Below, one piece after another: positions 17,569-26,014 of a stretch of 64,000 nt of DNA (its first letter is position 1; each line of letters begins with the position of its first letter). A program made the translations under genes and the position numbers. The DNA is taken from NCBI GenBank assembly GCA_016901395.1, contig JAEAMQ010000036.1:1-64000 (forward strand), given 5' to 3'. The notes under the pieces were generated by a model that saw nothing but the letters and a program-made list of their open reading frames with translations, searched no databases and had not been told where the DNA came from. The stretch comes from Prevotella sp. Its GTDB lineage: Bacteria > Bacteroidota > Bacteroidia > Bacteroidales > Bacteroidaceae.

Positions 17569-17603
17569 TCAGGGGTGCTCAAGCTTGGCTTGAACCCCCC
17601 TGA
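17569..17603. terminator. Hairpin between Crp-family gene and ald
   Basis: TCAGGGG (17569-17575) pairs with CCCCTGA (17597-17603) and, inside it, TCAAGC pairs with GCTTGA. It lies between convergent genes and probably ends ald transcription. A weaker CGGAAG/CTTCCG stem at 17457-17479 follows the Crp-family gene. Confidence 0.6.
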
Positions 17604-17637
17604 ATGGTTATATTGGATGAAGTTGGGTAGTGGGTTG

Positions 17638-18744
17638 TCACAACTCGATAGGCTCATATTTCATACCCCATGCGTCGGCAACGCCCTTGAAGGTGACACA
17701 TCCTTCGACGACATTCAGTCCCAAGTAGAGAGCTGGATCGTCCTTGCAGGCCTGACGCCAACCCTTGTCTGCCAGTGCGAGGGCATAGCGGAGGGTGGCA
17801 TTGGTGAGTGCTGTGGTCGATGTGTTGGGGATGGCTCCGGGGATGTTGGCCACGCAATAGTGCACAATACCGTCCACTACGTAGGTGGGATGCTCGTGAG
17901 TTGTGGGGTGGGATGTCTCAAAGCAGCCGCCTTGGTCGATGGCCACATCGACGAGAACCGTACCGGGTTCCATGAGTCGGAGCATCTCGCGGGTGACGAG
18001 ATGGGGTGCCTTGGCACCGGGAATGAGCACCGACCCGATGACGATATCGGTGGTAGGGAGTTCTTCGCAGATATTATGCTCGCTTGAATAGAGGGTGTGA
18101 ATGCTGGACGAAAGTTCTATATCCAGTTCTCTGAGCCTTGGCAGGGACACATCAGTGATGGTCACCTCAGCACCCATTCCAGCAGCCATGCGGGCCGCAG
18201 CCTCACCCACGGTTCCGCCTCCGAGCACCAACACCCTGACGGGCTTCACTCCGGGAACGCCTCCGATGAGTTTGCCCTTACCGCCTTTGGTCTTCTGCAG
18301 ATAGTAGGCTCCGTTGAGGGCAGCCATACGTCCGGCCACCTCGCTCATCGGAATAAGGAGTGGCAGGCTGTGATCGGGCTTTTGCACGGTCTCGTAGGCC
18401 AGACAGACGGCCCCACGATTGATCATCGCTTCGGTCAGCTCACGCTCGCTGGCAAAATGGAAATAGGTAAACACTAATTGACCTTTTCTCACTAAGGGAT
18501 ACTCGGCTTCTATCGGTTCTTTTACTTTGATAATCATGTCGGCTGTCTGATAGACATCTTCAATGCTCGGCAGAAGGGTGGCTCCCACACTTTTGTAGAG
18601 TTCATCGGCAAATCCACTACCATCTCCGGCGGTGTGCTGCACATAGACCTGGTGTCCGTGATTGATGAGTTCGTGAACGCCTGCCGGGGTCATACCTACG
18701 CGGTTTTCTCCCTGCTTGATTTCTTTTGGAATACCAATTTTCAT
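17638..18744 (-). CDS. ald: Alanine dehydrogenase
   Basis: Ald catalyses reversible NAD-linked deamination of L-alanine to pyruvate and ammonia. The 368-residue length is typical. The N-terminus [16 protein letters not shown] carries the pyruvate-binding region; the Rossmann motif [18 protein letters not shown] lies at about 175-192, with catalytic Lys and His residues expected around Lys74 (IKVKEP) and His96 (FHFA). It is monocistronic and convergent with the Crp-family gene. Confidence 0.95.
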   Translation of the reverse strand: MKIGIPKEIKQGENRVGMTPAGVHELINHGHQVYVQHTAGDGSGFADELYKSVGATLLPSIEDVYQTADMIIKVKEPIEAEYPLVRKGQLVFTYFHFASERELTEAMINRGAVCLAYETVQKPDHSLPLLIPMSEVAGRMAALNGAYYLQKTKGGKGKLIGGVPGVKPVRVLVLGGGTVGEAAARMAAGMGAEVTITDVSLPRLRELDIELSSSIHTLYSSEHNICEELPTTDIVIGSVLIPGAKAPHLVTREMLRLMEPGTVLVDVAIDQGGCFETSHPTTHEHPTYVVDGIVHYCVANIPGAIPNTSTTALTNATLRYALALADKGWRQACKDDPALYLGLNVVEGCVTFKGVADAWGMKYEPIEL

Positions 18745-18885
18745 AGTTTTTGTCTTTTGTAGGTTATATGGTTTATTGGGGTTAAAAGTAAAAAAAATTC
18801 GAATACGTTGTACGCGGATGCTCCATTTTTTTTAATATTTAACATGGAGCTTTGCCCCTTTGAGTATCAAAGGATAGACTTGGAG

Positions 18886-20232
18886 TTACCGTTGCTCTTC
18901 GCTCAGCCTCTGACGATAGAAGTAATAGTACATGATGCCGGCCAGAGTCAGTCCGAAAGGAAACGAATACCACACGCCCACCAATCCTCCTTGCAATGGA
19001 ATACCAAAGAGATAGGCCAAGGGTATGGACACCACAAAATAGGAAATAAAGGCCACGAATATCATTGGCTTGACATAAGTGATGCCGCGCAGGGCATTGC
19101 TGAAGGTGATTTGCAGGCCGTCGCTGAACTGATACACGATGACAGGAATGATAGCCGATGCCACGATGCCGGCCACTTCGGCGGAGTCGGTGAAGAGATA
19201 GCCGATGGAATTGCGGCAGATAAACACGGGAATCGCCACAATGATAGCTATGAGGAAATTGAGATGACAGCCAGCCCAGGCGGTACGGTGGATGGCTGTG
19301 TAGTCGTGCTGTCCATGAAAATGACTGATTCGGATGGACACTGCGGCAGCCAGGGCATAATAGAACTGGAAGAAAAGCTGACTGATGGTGAGCATCACCT
19401 GATGCCCGGCCAATGCACTCGTGCCTATCCACCCCACGATAATGCTACACAATGCCCAAGCGCCACTCTCCATTCCCATTTGCAGACTAATGGGAATGCC
19501 CAGTCCGATGAGCATCCTGACATCGCGGAGATTGAGCGGCAACCGGAGATATGCAGTACGAATATCGTGGTATTTGGCGGAGAAAAAGAAGAACAGAGCT
19601 ATCAAGGCGAACATCAGCACACGGGCAATGAGCGTGGATATTCCCGCGCCCACAAGTCCCAACTCCGGACATCCGAGCTTGCCATAAATGAGAAGCCAGT
19701 TGCCCAAGATATTCAAGGCATTGCCACCAAGAAGAATCCACATCGGAGTCTTGGTGTCTGTCGTGGCATCAAAGGCCTGCTTGAAGCAGTTGAGCCAGCA
19801 GATAAAGGGCAGCGAAACAAGGTTAATGATATAATATGGCCGGATGAAAGGCAACAATTCTTCAGGCTGTCCGAGTCGGTCGAGGAAGAAAAAAAGTAGG
19901 GTATAGACCATCATCAGCACCACGGCAGCCAGCGTGTTGACCGCCAGACCATTCTTGATCATACCTCCTATTTCCTCCGTTTTCTCTTGTCCGTAGAGCT
20001 TCCCGATAACGGGAGTGAGGCAAAGGGCAAAGCCCATCGACATCAGAATGCCCAAAATAAAGATGTTGCTGACCAGCGATGCCGCTGCCAACTCTATGGT
20101 GGAGTGGTGCCCAATCATCAGCGTGTCGGCAAAATTCTGAAGGATAAATCCGATTTGACCGATGATCAGGGGAGTGCCCAACTGTATGAGGGAACGGTAA
20201 TGAGGCTTGTAATCCGAGAAAACGAAATTCAT
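18886..20232 (-). CDS. MATE-family multidrug efflux transporter
   Basis: A 448-residue inner-membrane protein with about twelve hydrophobic segments in two related halves, characteristic of MATE antiporters that exchange cations for drugs or metabolites. Sequence features include the N-terminal LGTPLIIGQIG and, in the second half, the GIPISLQMGMESGAWA and SALAGHQV segments. The substrate cannot be read. The start ATG at 20232 is chosen over one 15 nt upstream because the -7 box at 20237-20244 overlaps the extra codons; the mRNA is likely leaderless. Confidence 0.92.
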   Translation of the reverse strand: MNFVFSDYKPHYRSLIQLGTPLIIGQIGFILQNFADTLMIGHHSTIELAAASLVSNIFILGILMSMGFALCLTPVIGKLYGQEKTEEIGGMIKNGLAVNTLAAVVLMMVYTLLFFFLDRLGQPEELLPFIRPYYIINLVSLPFICWLNCFKQAFDATTDTKTPMWILLGGNALNILGNWLLIYGKLGCPELGLVGAGISTLIARVLMFALIALFFFFSAKYHDIRTAYLRLPLNLRDVRMLIGLGIPISLQMGMESGAWALCSIIVGWIGTSALAGHQVMLTISQLFFQFYYALAAAVSIRISHFHGQHDYTAIHRTAWAGCHLNFLIAIIVAIPVFICRNSIGYLFTDSAEVAGIVASAIIPVIVYQFSDGLQITFSNALRGITYVKPMIFVAFISYFVVSIPLAYLFGIPLQGGLVGVWYSFPFGLTLAGIMYYYFYRQRLSEEQR

Positions 20233-20236
20233 AGTG

Positions 20237-20244
20237 CAAAGGTA
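20237..20244 (-). promoter_or_regulatory. -7 promoter element of MATE gene, 4 nt from ATG
   Basis: CAAAGGTA on the top strand is the complement of TACCTTTG. Only 4 nt separate it from the start codon, so transcription would begin at the ATG. Confidence 0.6.
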
Positions 20245-20308
20245 CAAAGAATCTTTCCAAATCCCATGTTATTGCTGTGACTATCCTTCCTTTTCGCGTT
20301 TTGTGTCC

Positions 20309-22300
20309 TTAGTCAATCTTATACTCCACAAAAGCCTCCATCGCCTCATAGCAGGCAAGCCCCAGCTGGTCGTAGAGAATAGCTGTGGCACGGTTGCGGT
20401 CTTCGGCTCTCTGCCAGAAAAGTCGTTCATCGTTGCCCAGGAACGGCGCACTCTCCATCTGACTCTGATGCTTGAGGATGGCGTTGCGCTTGGCCCGAAG
20501 TTCCTCGGGACTCATCGGAACACACATCTCAATGTTCTCAATCTCCCATTCGGCCCATGCTCCGCGATACATCCACACACGGCAATCCTTCAACCATTCA
20601 GCCCCTTCCTGCTTCTCCATGTCTATCGCAGCCAAGACGGCATCGGTACATTTGCGATGGGTTCCGTGCGGGTCGGCGAGGTCGCCAGCCACGTAAATCT
20701 GATGGGGTTGGACCTCCTGAAGGAGCTGTCTCACTATGAGCACATCCTGTTCAGACATTGGCAGTTTCTCGATGCGGCCGCTTTCATAGAACGGAAGGTC
20801 GAGGAAATGAACATGACTGAGGGGTATTCTGTTGTAGGTGCAGGCTGTACGGGCCTCTCCCCGGCGGATAAGGCCTTTGATAGTCAGCACATCCCGTGTG
20901 TCGAGGTCGCCGTCTTTCTTCTTCGCAAAGAATGATTTCAGTGTCTTATACTTTTCGCTGATGATGTTGTCTTTGGATTCATTGAACAACTGGTTGAACC
21001 CATTGATGAAGTGCATGAAGCGTGTCACCTCCTCGTCGCCTACCGCAATATTGCCACTGGTCTCATAAGCAATGTGTACGTCGTGGCCCTGTTCCACCAG
21101 CCTTCGGATGGTGCCACCCATAGAAATCACGTCGTCGTCGGGATGAGGAGAGAACACCACCACCCGTTTGGGATAGGGAACGGCCCGCTCCGGGCGATAG
21201 GTGTCGTCGGCATTGGGTTTTCCACCCGGCCATCCGGTGATGGTATGTTGCAGGTCGTTGAATATCTTGATGTTGGCATTATAGGCCGATCCATAGAGGG
21301 CCAACAGTTCGGAGAGTCCGTTTTCGTTATAATCCTTGTTGGTAAGTTTGAGGATAGGCTTCTGCGTTACGCCGCACAACCACACCAGAGCGGCCCTCGT
21401 GAGCTTGTCGTCCCATGTGCAATCGGTCACCAACCAGGGGTGAACGATGCGCGTCAGCTTCCCCGCCGCGGCCAGATCGACCACTACCTGCACATTGTTG
21501 TGGGTCTGAAGGAATGTCGCGGGAATCGTATCGCTGATCTTTCCCTCTACAGTTTGCTGAATGATATCAGCCTTGCCCTCACCCCACGCAGCCAGGAATA
21601 TGCGACGGGCCTTGAGTATAGTGGCAATGCCCATCGTGATGGAGCAGGGCGGAACGGCTTCCTGCGATCCGAAACTCAGTGTCATTTCTTCTCGCGACAC
21701 GTTGTCGATGAGTATCAATCGGGATGTGGTGGTGAGTCCTGAACCAGGTTCGTTGGTGGCTATATTGCCGATACGGCCGATACCCAACAGCATGATGTCT
21801 ATGCCCCCAGCATCCTGAATCTGCTGCTCATAGTGTTTGCAGCTTTCCTGTATCTGCTCCTGGGCTATAAAACCGTCGGGCGAAAACACGTTATTGGGGT
21901 CTATATCGATGTGGTTGAGCAATCGTTCGCGCAACTGATGGATGCTCGAATGATTGCTGCCCTGTGACAAAGGGAAATACTCGTAGGCATTGAAGATGAC
22001 GACATTCGAGAAACTTAGTCCTGCTGTGCGATGGCGATGGATGAGCTCTTTGAACACCAACGTCAGAGAATTGCCCGTTCCCAGTCCGATGACGCAGGTC
22101 TCACCTAATTCCTGTTTGTGCTTGATTTCCTGTCCAATGGCATCGGCAATGAAGCGCGCGCCATCCTCTGCCTTGGGATAAATCGATGTCGGCAACTTCT
22201 CGCAACGCGTCAGTTCAGAGGCTTCGACAGCGGAATGGGGATGATAATACTTCTCGGGTATCTTGTTTAAAACGATTTGCGAACTCAGGTTAAGTTTCAT
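20309..22300 (-). CDS. NagB-like domain fused to PIG-L/LmbE deacetylase domain
   Basis: A 663-residue two-domain protein. Residues about 35-290 have the glucosamine-6-phosphate deaminase/isomerase fold (VIGLGTGNSLTLVFKEL). Residues about 380-620 are a PIG-L/LmbE zinc-dependent N-deacetylase domain with the metal motif FSPHPDDD. Proteins of this architecture are usually labelled NagB, but the E. coli catalytic residues are replaced: Asp72 by Tyr106 (NAYEY), Asp141 by Ile177 and His143 by Asn179 (GIGRIGNIATNEP); only the Glu148 equivalent (Glu184) remains. Deaminase activity is therefore doubtful; sugar-phosphate binding plus deacetylation is an alternative. A -7 box is at 22330-22337. The next gene upstream encodes an outer-membrane protein. 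Confidence 0.85.
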   Translation of the reverse strand: MKLNLSSQIVLNKIPEKYYHPHSAVEASELTRCEKLPTSIYPKAEDGARFIADAIGQEIKHKQELGETCVIGLGTGNSLTLVFKELIHRHRTAGLSFSNVVIFNAYEYFPLSQGSNHSSIHQLRERLLNHIDIDPNNVFSPDGFIAQEQIQESCKHYEQQIQDAGGIDIMLLGIGRIGNIATNEPGSGLTTTSRLILIDNVSREEMTLSFGSQEAVPPCSITMGIATILKARRIFLAAWGEGKADIIQQTVEGKISDTIPATFLQTHNNVQVVVDLAAAGKLTRIVHPWLVTDCTWDDKLTRAALVWLCGVTQKPILKLTNKDYNENGLSELLALYGSAYNANIKIFNDLQHTITGWPGGKPNADDTYRPERAVPYPKRVVVFSPHPDDDVISMGGTIRRLVEQGHDVHIAYETSGNIAVGDEEVTRFMHFINGFNQLFNESKDNIISEKYKTLKSFFAKKKDGDLDTRDVLTIKGLIRRGEARTACTYNRIPLSHVHFLDLPFYESGRIEKLPMSEQDVLIVRQLLQEVQPHQIYVAGDLADPHGTHRKCTDAVLAAIDMEKQEGAEWLKDCRVWMYRGAWAEWEIENIEMCVPMSPEELRAKRNAILKHQSQMESAPFLGNDERLFWQRAEDRNRATAILYDQLGLACYEAMEAFVEYKID

Positions 22301-22329
22301 CTTTATGCTATTTTTGGGGTTTTGTTCCA

Positions 22330-22337
22330 CAAAAATA
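22330..22337 (-). promoter_or_regulatory. -7 promoter element for NagB-like/PIG-L gene
   Basis: CAAAAATA on the top strand is the complement of TATTTTTG, 30 nt upstream of the ATG at 22300. This implies the gene is transcribed separately from the outer-membrane protein gene. Confidence 0.5.
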
Positions 22338-22407
22338 GCAATAAGTTTTGACAATCACCTTATTCTCACCCTACAAAATAACAGAAGCGAACCGTAAATT
22401 ATTTCTA

Positions 22408-25383
22408 TCATCTTCCACCACCTCGACGGTTTCCACCGCCGTAGTCTCCAAAGCTACCACCTCCGCGTCGGCCTCTGTTACCACCGCGTCCACCGCCGAA
22501 ATTGTCGTCGAAACCTTCCATTCCGCGCATCGAACGACGCATCTCACGATTGCCAAAGATATTGAGACGATACTGAACATGTAGCATACAATAGCTGGTG
22601 ATGCTGTTGTACTCGGTATCGCTCCTTCCATTGTCGTTCACAATTCGGCTGAAAGTGCTTTGTTGTCCAAGGATGTCATAGAGCTGAAGCATCACCGTGA
22701 GGGGCTTGCCACGTAGGAATCCCTGACTGATTTGTGCGGTCCAGATGAGTTCGTTGGTATTCATCGAAGCCTGATTAAATCCCCGACGGCTGTTCTCGTG
22801 GATGTCAGTCGAGATGCTCGTGCCCCACGGCAACCGCATGTGGATGTCGGCTCCGTAGTTAAACCGCCACGTATCCATGTTGTTTTTGGGCAGCAATGCG
22901 TTTTTGCTATGACTGTAGTTGAGCGACCCATTGAGCTCTATCTCCAGCCATTTGTTGCGATAGCTTGCCGACAACCGTTGTCCCCAGGTGGTCGTGGTGG
23001 TCACATTCTTTTCCGAAGATGAGCTGCGGTCCACGGCCAGATAGCTCACCATGTGGTTGTATCCCATCCGCGTGTTGGTGTTGACATTCCATACATTCAT
23101 CGTATCCAACGACAGATTGTAGGTCACATTGCCCCGAATGTTCCAGTTGCCGTTGATGTTTTCGGGTCGGGTGGTGCGTCCGCCGGTCGCCTCGTCGTAG
23201 GTAACTCGTCGACTGATGCTGTTGTTTGTAGTCGAGAAATCCATGTTGGCGTTGAGCGTGCGGTTGTGCCGTTGCCGGTAATCATTGTATCTTCCTGAGA
23301 TGTTGCTGGTGAAGGAAGGTTTCAGTCCGGGATTTCCTACAGTGATATTCAGTGGATTGCTGTCATCGTAGATATCGAGCATGTCGGTGATATTCGGCTG
23401 GGTGGTGGTGCCATGATAGGTGAGTTGAAGGTTGCGCTGGCGGTTAAACCGGTATCTGAAGTTCAGTGTCGGGGAGAGATTGGTCACGTGACGCACGGTG
23501 TCTACGTCCAAACCATAATAGTTTTGGATAAAGTGTGAGCTTTGGGGGCGCACCTGCACACCCACGTTCATGTTGTATTTCTCTCGCACCACACGCAATT
23601 GCACGTTGATGTCGTGGTTATAATTATCGTAGGATGAGAGTCGGCTCAACTCGGCATCAAGGTAACCTTCGAGTGGCTGGGGGAGGTAACTGAAGTAGCC
23701 TTCATAGTCGCGGTATTGGTTGAGAATGCGATAAAACACCTCCTCGGTCATGTCGTCGAAGTCGTAGGTCGACCGATTGCTCCTGTTATGGCTATAGTTA
23801 AAACTGTAGTTGAGTTGCAGAAACACGTTCTTGAACAGCGGTTCCGAGTAGGTGGCCTGTAGCGAATAGCTCCACCGGTTGCCCGGAGTGAGGTTGTATC
23901 GGTTAGTCTGATAGGTGGAATCCAGCCCCCATTGGTTTTGCACCTGATAGAGATGGATATTCGATGCCGACAGGTTGCGGTTCTCATTATTGCCCCAGTT
24001 GATGTTGCCGCCAATGGTGAAGTTGCGTCCTGTGCGGCTCAACCGACGATAAAGCTGAAACGACAGTCCGAGCGATTTGTTCTCGCTGTATCCCATTGAC
24101 TTGTTCGTGCGACCGTTGACCACTAAGGAGTCGGCATCGAGTAGGGCCAATGCTTCCAACGAGAGTGGATCGGTGACATAAAGATAAGGGTCTTGACGGA
24201 ATGATACCGAAGTGTTTGCGCTACGGTTATCGTTGATGGAATAGTTGAAAGTGGGTCGGATATTGATGTTGGTCAACGAGTCGAGACGCCACTCCACACG
24301 CGCATTGCCGTTCCAATTATCGTTACGGGAGCGGTTTGCGGCGATATTATTGGAGAATGCTCCCTTGGTGTTTACAAAGCTTTCGGCCGACCGTTTCGTC
24401 GCGGTTTCGTTGGAACCATGGGTCCATCTTACGCTACCGTCCACCCGTAACTTGTCGCGTTTCTCATAGTTCACGTTCACTGCTCCAGTCTTCGATGCCC
24501 GCAATCCGTTACCTCCGCCGCCTTGTCGTCCCCGACGGCCGCCCATTCCTTCGTCGCCATTGTTGTTGGCATTGCCAATGAGCGTGTATCTCAGGTCGCC
24601 ATACATACGTGCGCCCATCAGTCGCGAACTGTAACGGTCGCGCGTACCATAGCCCACGTCGGCATTGGCAAAGAACCCTTTCTTCATCTTGGGTTTGATA
24701 TTGAAATCGAGAATGGTCGTTTCGTTGCCGTCATCGATGCCAGTGAGTCGCGACATCTCGCTCTTCTGATCGTAGGCTTTCACCTTGTCGACAATGGCAC
24801 TGGGCAGGTTTTTCATCGCAATCTTGGTGTCGCCCACCATAAACTCACGTCCATCGACCAGTATTTTCTTCACCTGTTTGCCATTAATGGTAATGTTGCC
24901 GTCGTCGTCGATCTCTGCTCCGGGCAATCGTTCCACAAGGGCATCGATGGTCGAACCTTCGGGCACACGGTAAGCGTCGGCATTATATATAATGGTATCC
25001 TCACGAAGAATTACCTTGGGAAGATTGGCAGATACCGTAGTTTCTTGTAGCATAATGGCATTTTCTTTTAAAAATGCATCTCCAAGGTCTACGTTTTTGT
25101 CAATGATATTCACGTTTTTCCACAACTCATCAAATCCTAACGAACTGATTTTCACAATATATTTGCCTTTCGATGCTGGCAGTACGTAGGTGCCAAGACT
25201 GTCAGTGAGCATGCTCCCCACATAAGTAGAGTCTGCATGATAGAGCGTCACTACCACCTTATCCATTACTTCCCGGGTTTCGCTATTGATGGTGCGCCCT
25301 TTGATGCGATAGGGAGATTGACCGTATAAGTGAGTCATTATACTCGCCAAAAGAATCAGAGCAACGAGTATCCGTTGAATCAT
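22408..25383 (-). CDS. Outer-membrane beta-barrel protein with carboxypeptidase-like regulatory domain
   Basis: A 991-residue TonB-receptor-like protein of the OMP_b-brl_3 kind. It has a signal peptide (MIQRILVALILLASIMTHLYG), then a beta-sandwich carboxypeptidase-D-like domain (about 24-105), a plug-like domain (about 110-220, VPEGSTIDALVERLPGAEID) and a long beta-barrel rich in alternating aromatic strands. The C-terminus (about residue 955 onward) is a Gly/Arg-rich low-complexity tail after the last barrel strands, which is unusual because barrel proteins normally end on a strand. No SusD partner is adjacent, so it is not a classical SusCD pair. Ligand unknown. Confidence 0.88.
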   Translation of the reverse strand: MIQRILVALILLASIMTHLYGQSPYRIKGRTINSETREVMDKVVVTLYHADSTYVGSMLTDSLGTYVLPASKGKYIVKISSLGFDELWKNVNIIDKNVDLGDAFLKENAIMLQETTVSANLPKVILREDTIIYNADAYRVPEGSTIDALVERLPGAEIDDDGNITINGKQVKKILVDGREFMVGDTKIAMKNLPSAIVDKVKAYDQKSEMSRLTGIDDGNETTILDFNIKPKMKKGFFANADVGYGTRDRYSSRLMGARMYGDLRYTLIGNANNNGDEGMGGRRGRQGGGGNGLRASKTGAVNVNYEKRDKLRVDGSVRWTHGSNETATKRSAESFVNTKGAFSNNIAANRSRNDNWNGNARVEWRLDSLTNINIRPTFNYSINDNRSANTSVSFRQDPYLYVTDPLSLEALALLDADSLVVNGRTNKSMGYSENKSLGLSFQLYRRLSRTGRNFTIGGNINWGNNENRNLSASNIHLYQVQNQWGLDSTYQTNRYNLTPGNRWSYSLQATYSEPLFKNVFLQLNYSFNYSHNRSNRSTYDFDDMTEEVFYRILNQYRDYEGYFSYLPQPLEGYLDAELSRLSSYDNYNHDINVQLRVVREKYNMNVGVQVRPQSSHFIQNYYGLDVDTVRHVTNLSPTLNFRYRFNRQRNLQLTYHGTTTQPNITDMLDIYDDSNPLNITVGNPGLKPSFTSNISGRYNDYRQRHNRTLNANMDFSTTNNSISRRVTYDEATGGRTTRPENINGNWNIRGNVTYNLSLDTMNVWNVNTNTRMGYNHMVSYLAVDRSSSSEKNVTTTTTWGQRLSASYRNKWLEIELNGSLNYSHSKNALLPKNNMDTWRFNYGADIHMRLPWGTSISTDIHENSRRGFNQASMNTNELIWTAQISQGFLRGKPLTVMLQLYDILGQQSTFSRIVNDNGRSDTEYNSITSYCMLHVQYRLNIFGNREMRRSMRGMEGFDDNFGGGRGGNRGRRGGGSFGDYGGGNRRGGGR

Positions 25384-25510
25384 AGTGTTTGATTAATAGT
25401 TTGTATAGGTATGACGCACTAACTCGCATTAAGTTTAACGCTCTTTATGTTTTTTATAGTTTTTCTTTCAGATTAGGTGTTTTGGGTTCAATGTTATCAG
25501 AATAAAAACG

Positions 25511-25518
25511 TATCTTTG
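25511..25518 (+). promoter_or_regulatory. -7 promoter element for HU gene
   Basis: TATCTTTG exactly fits TAnnTTTG. The leader is about 65 nt. Confidence 0.6.
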
Positions 25519-25589
25519 CATGTCCAAATCCAAAAAGTTACCAAGTTTAGCTACAATTATTATTCAACATAAACAATCCCACACACAAA

Positions 25590-25874
25590 ATGAACAGAAC
25601 ACAACTCATTGATGCGTTTGCAGAAAAAGCGGAACTTCCCAAGACGAATGCTGCCAAATATGTAAATACCATGCTTGGTATTATAGCAGATACCCTTTGT
25701 GAGGGTAATCAGGAAATTGCCATTCCTGACTTCGGAAGGTTTTTTATAAAGCATGTCGCAGAGCGTCAAGGCGTAAATCCTTCCACCGGCGAGAGAATGA
25801 CGATAGAGGCTCATGACAAAGTGACCTTTAAGGCCTCCGAAAACCTTAGCATTTTCTCACGCAAACACAATTAG
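25590..25874 (+). CDS. HU/IHF-family DNA-binding protein
   Basis: A 94-residue nucleoid protein of the HU family. The N-terminal helices (MNRTQLIDAFAEKAELPKTNA) and the arm region (IPDFGRFFIKHVAERQGVNPSTGERMTIEAHDKVTFKAS) fit the dimerising DNA-bending fold. The beta-arm has RQGVNPSTGE in place of the common RxGRNPxTGE, so it is probably one of several HU paralogues. It stands alone with its own promoter and terminator. Confidence 0.93.
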   Translation: MNRTQLIDAFAEKAELPKTNAAKYVNTMLGIIADTLCEGNQEIAIPDFGRFFIKHVAERQGVNPSTGERMTIEAHDKVTFKASENLSIFSRKHN

Positions 25875-25894
25875 TCAGAAGGAGATTATAAACG

Positions 25895-25947
25895 ATGACC
25901 TCAAGCCGGAAGTATATACCTCTGGCTTGAGGTCATGTACGTTTTTA
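25895..25947 (+). terminator. Terminator after HU gene
   Basis: A perfect 13-bp stem ATGACCTCAAGCC (25895-25907) / GGCTTGAGGTCAT (25924-25936) is followed by GTACGTTTTTA. Confidence 0.85.
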
Positions 25948-26014
25948 TAGTTGTACCGCGAGTGTAAAAGCTAATCGGAGAGATCAGATGTTAGAAAACG
26001 ACAGGGCGTCGCAG

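Noticed and set aside
18857..18873. CCTTTGA-gta-TCAAAGG hairpin downstream of the MATE gene as a terminator
   Set aside because: The stem is short and no T-run follows directly on the bottom strand, so it was not called.
18808..19899. A 363-codon top-strand frame
   Set aside because: It is antisense to the MATE transporter gene, with a hydrophilic composition and no domain.
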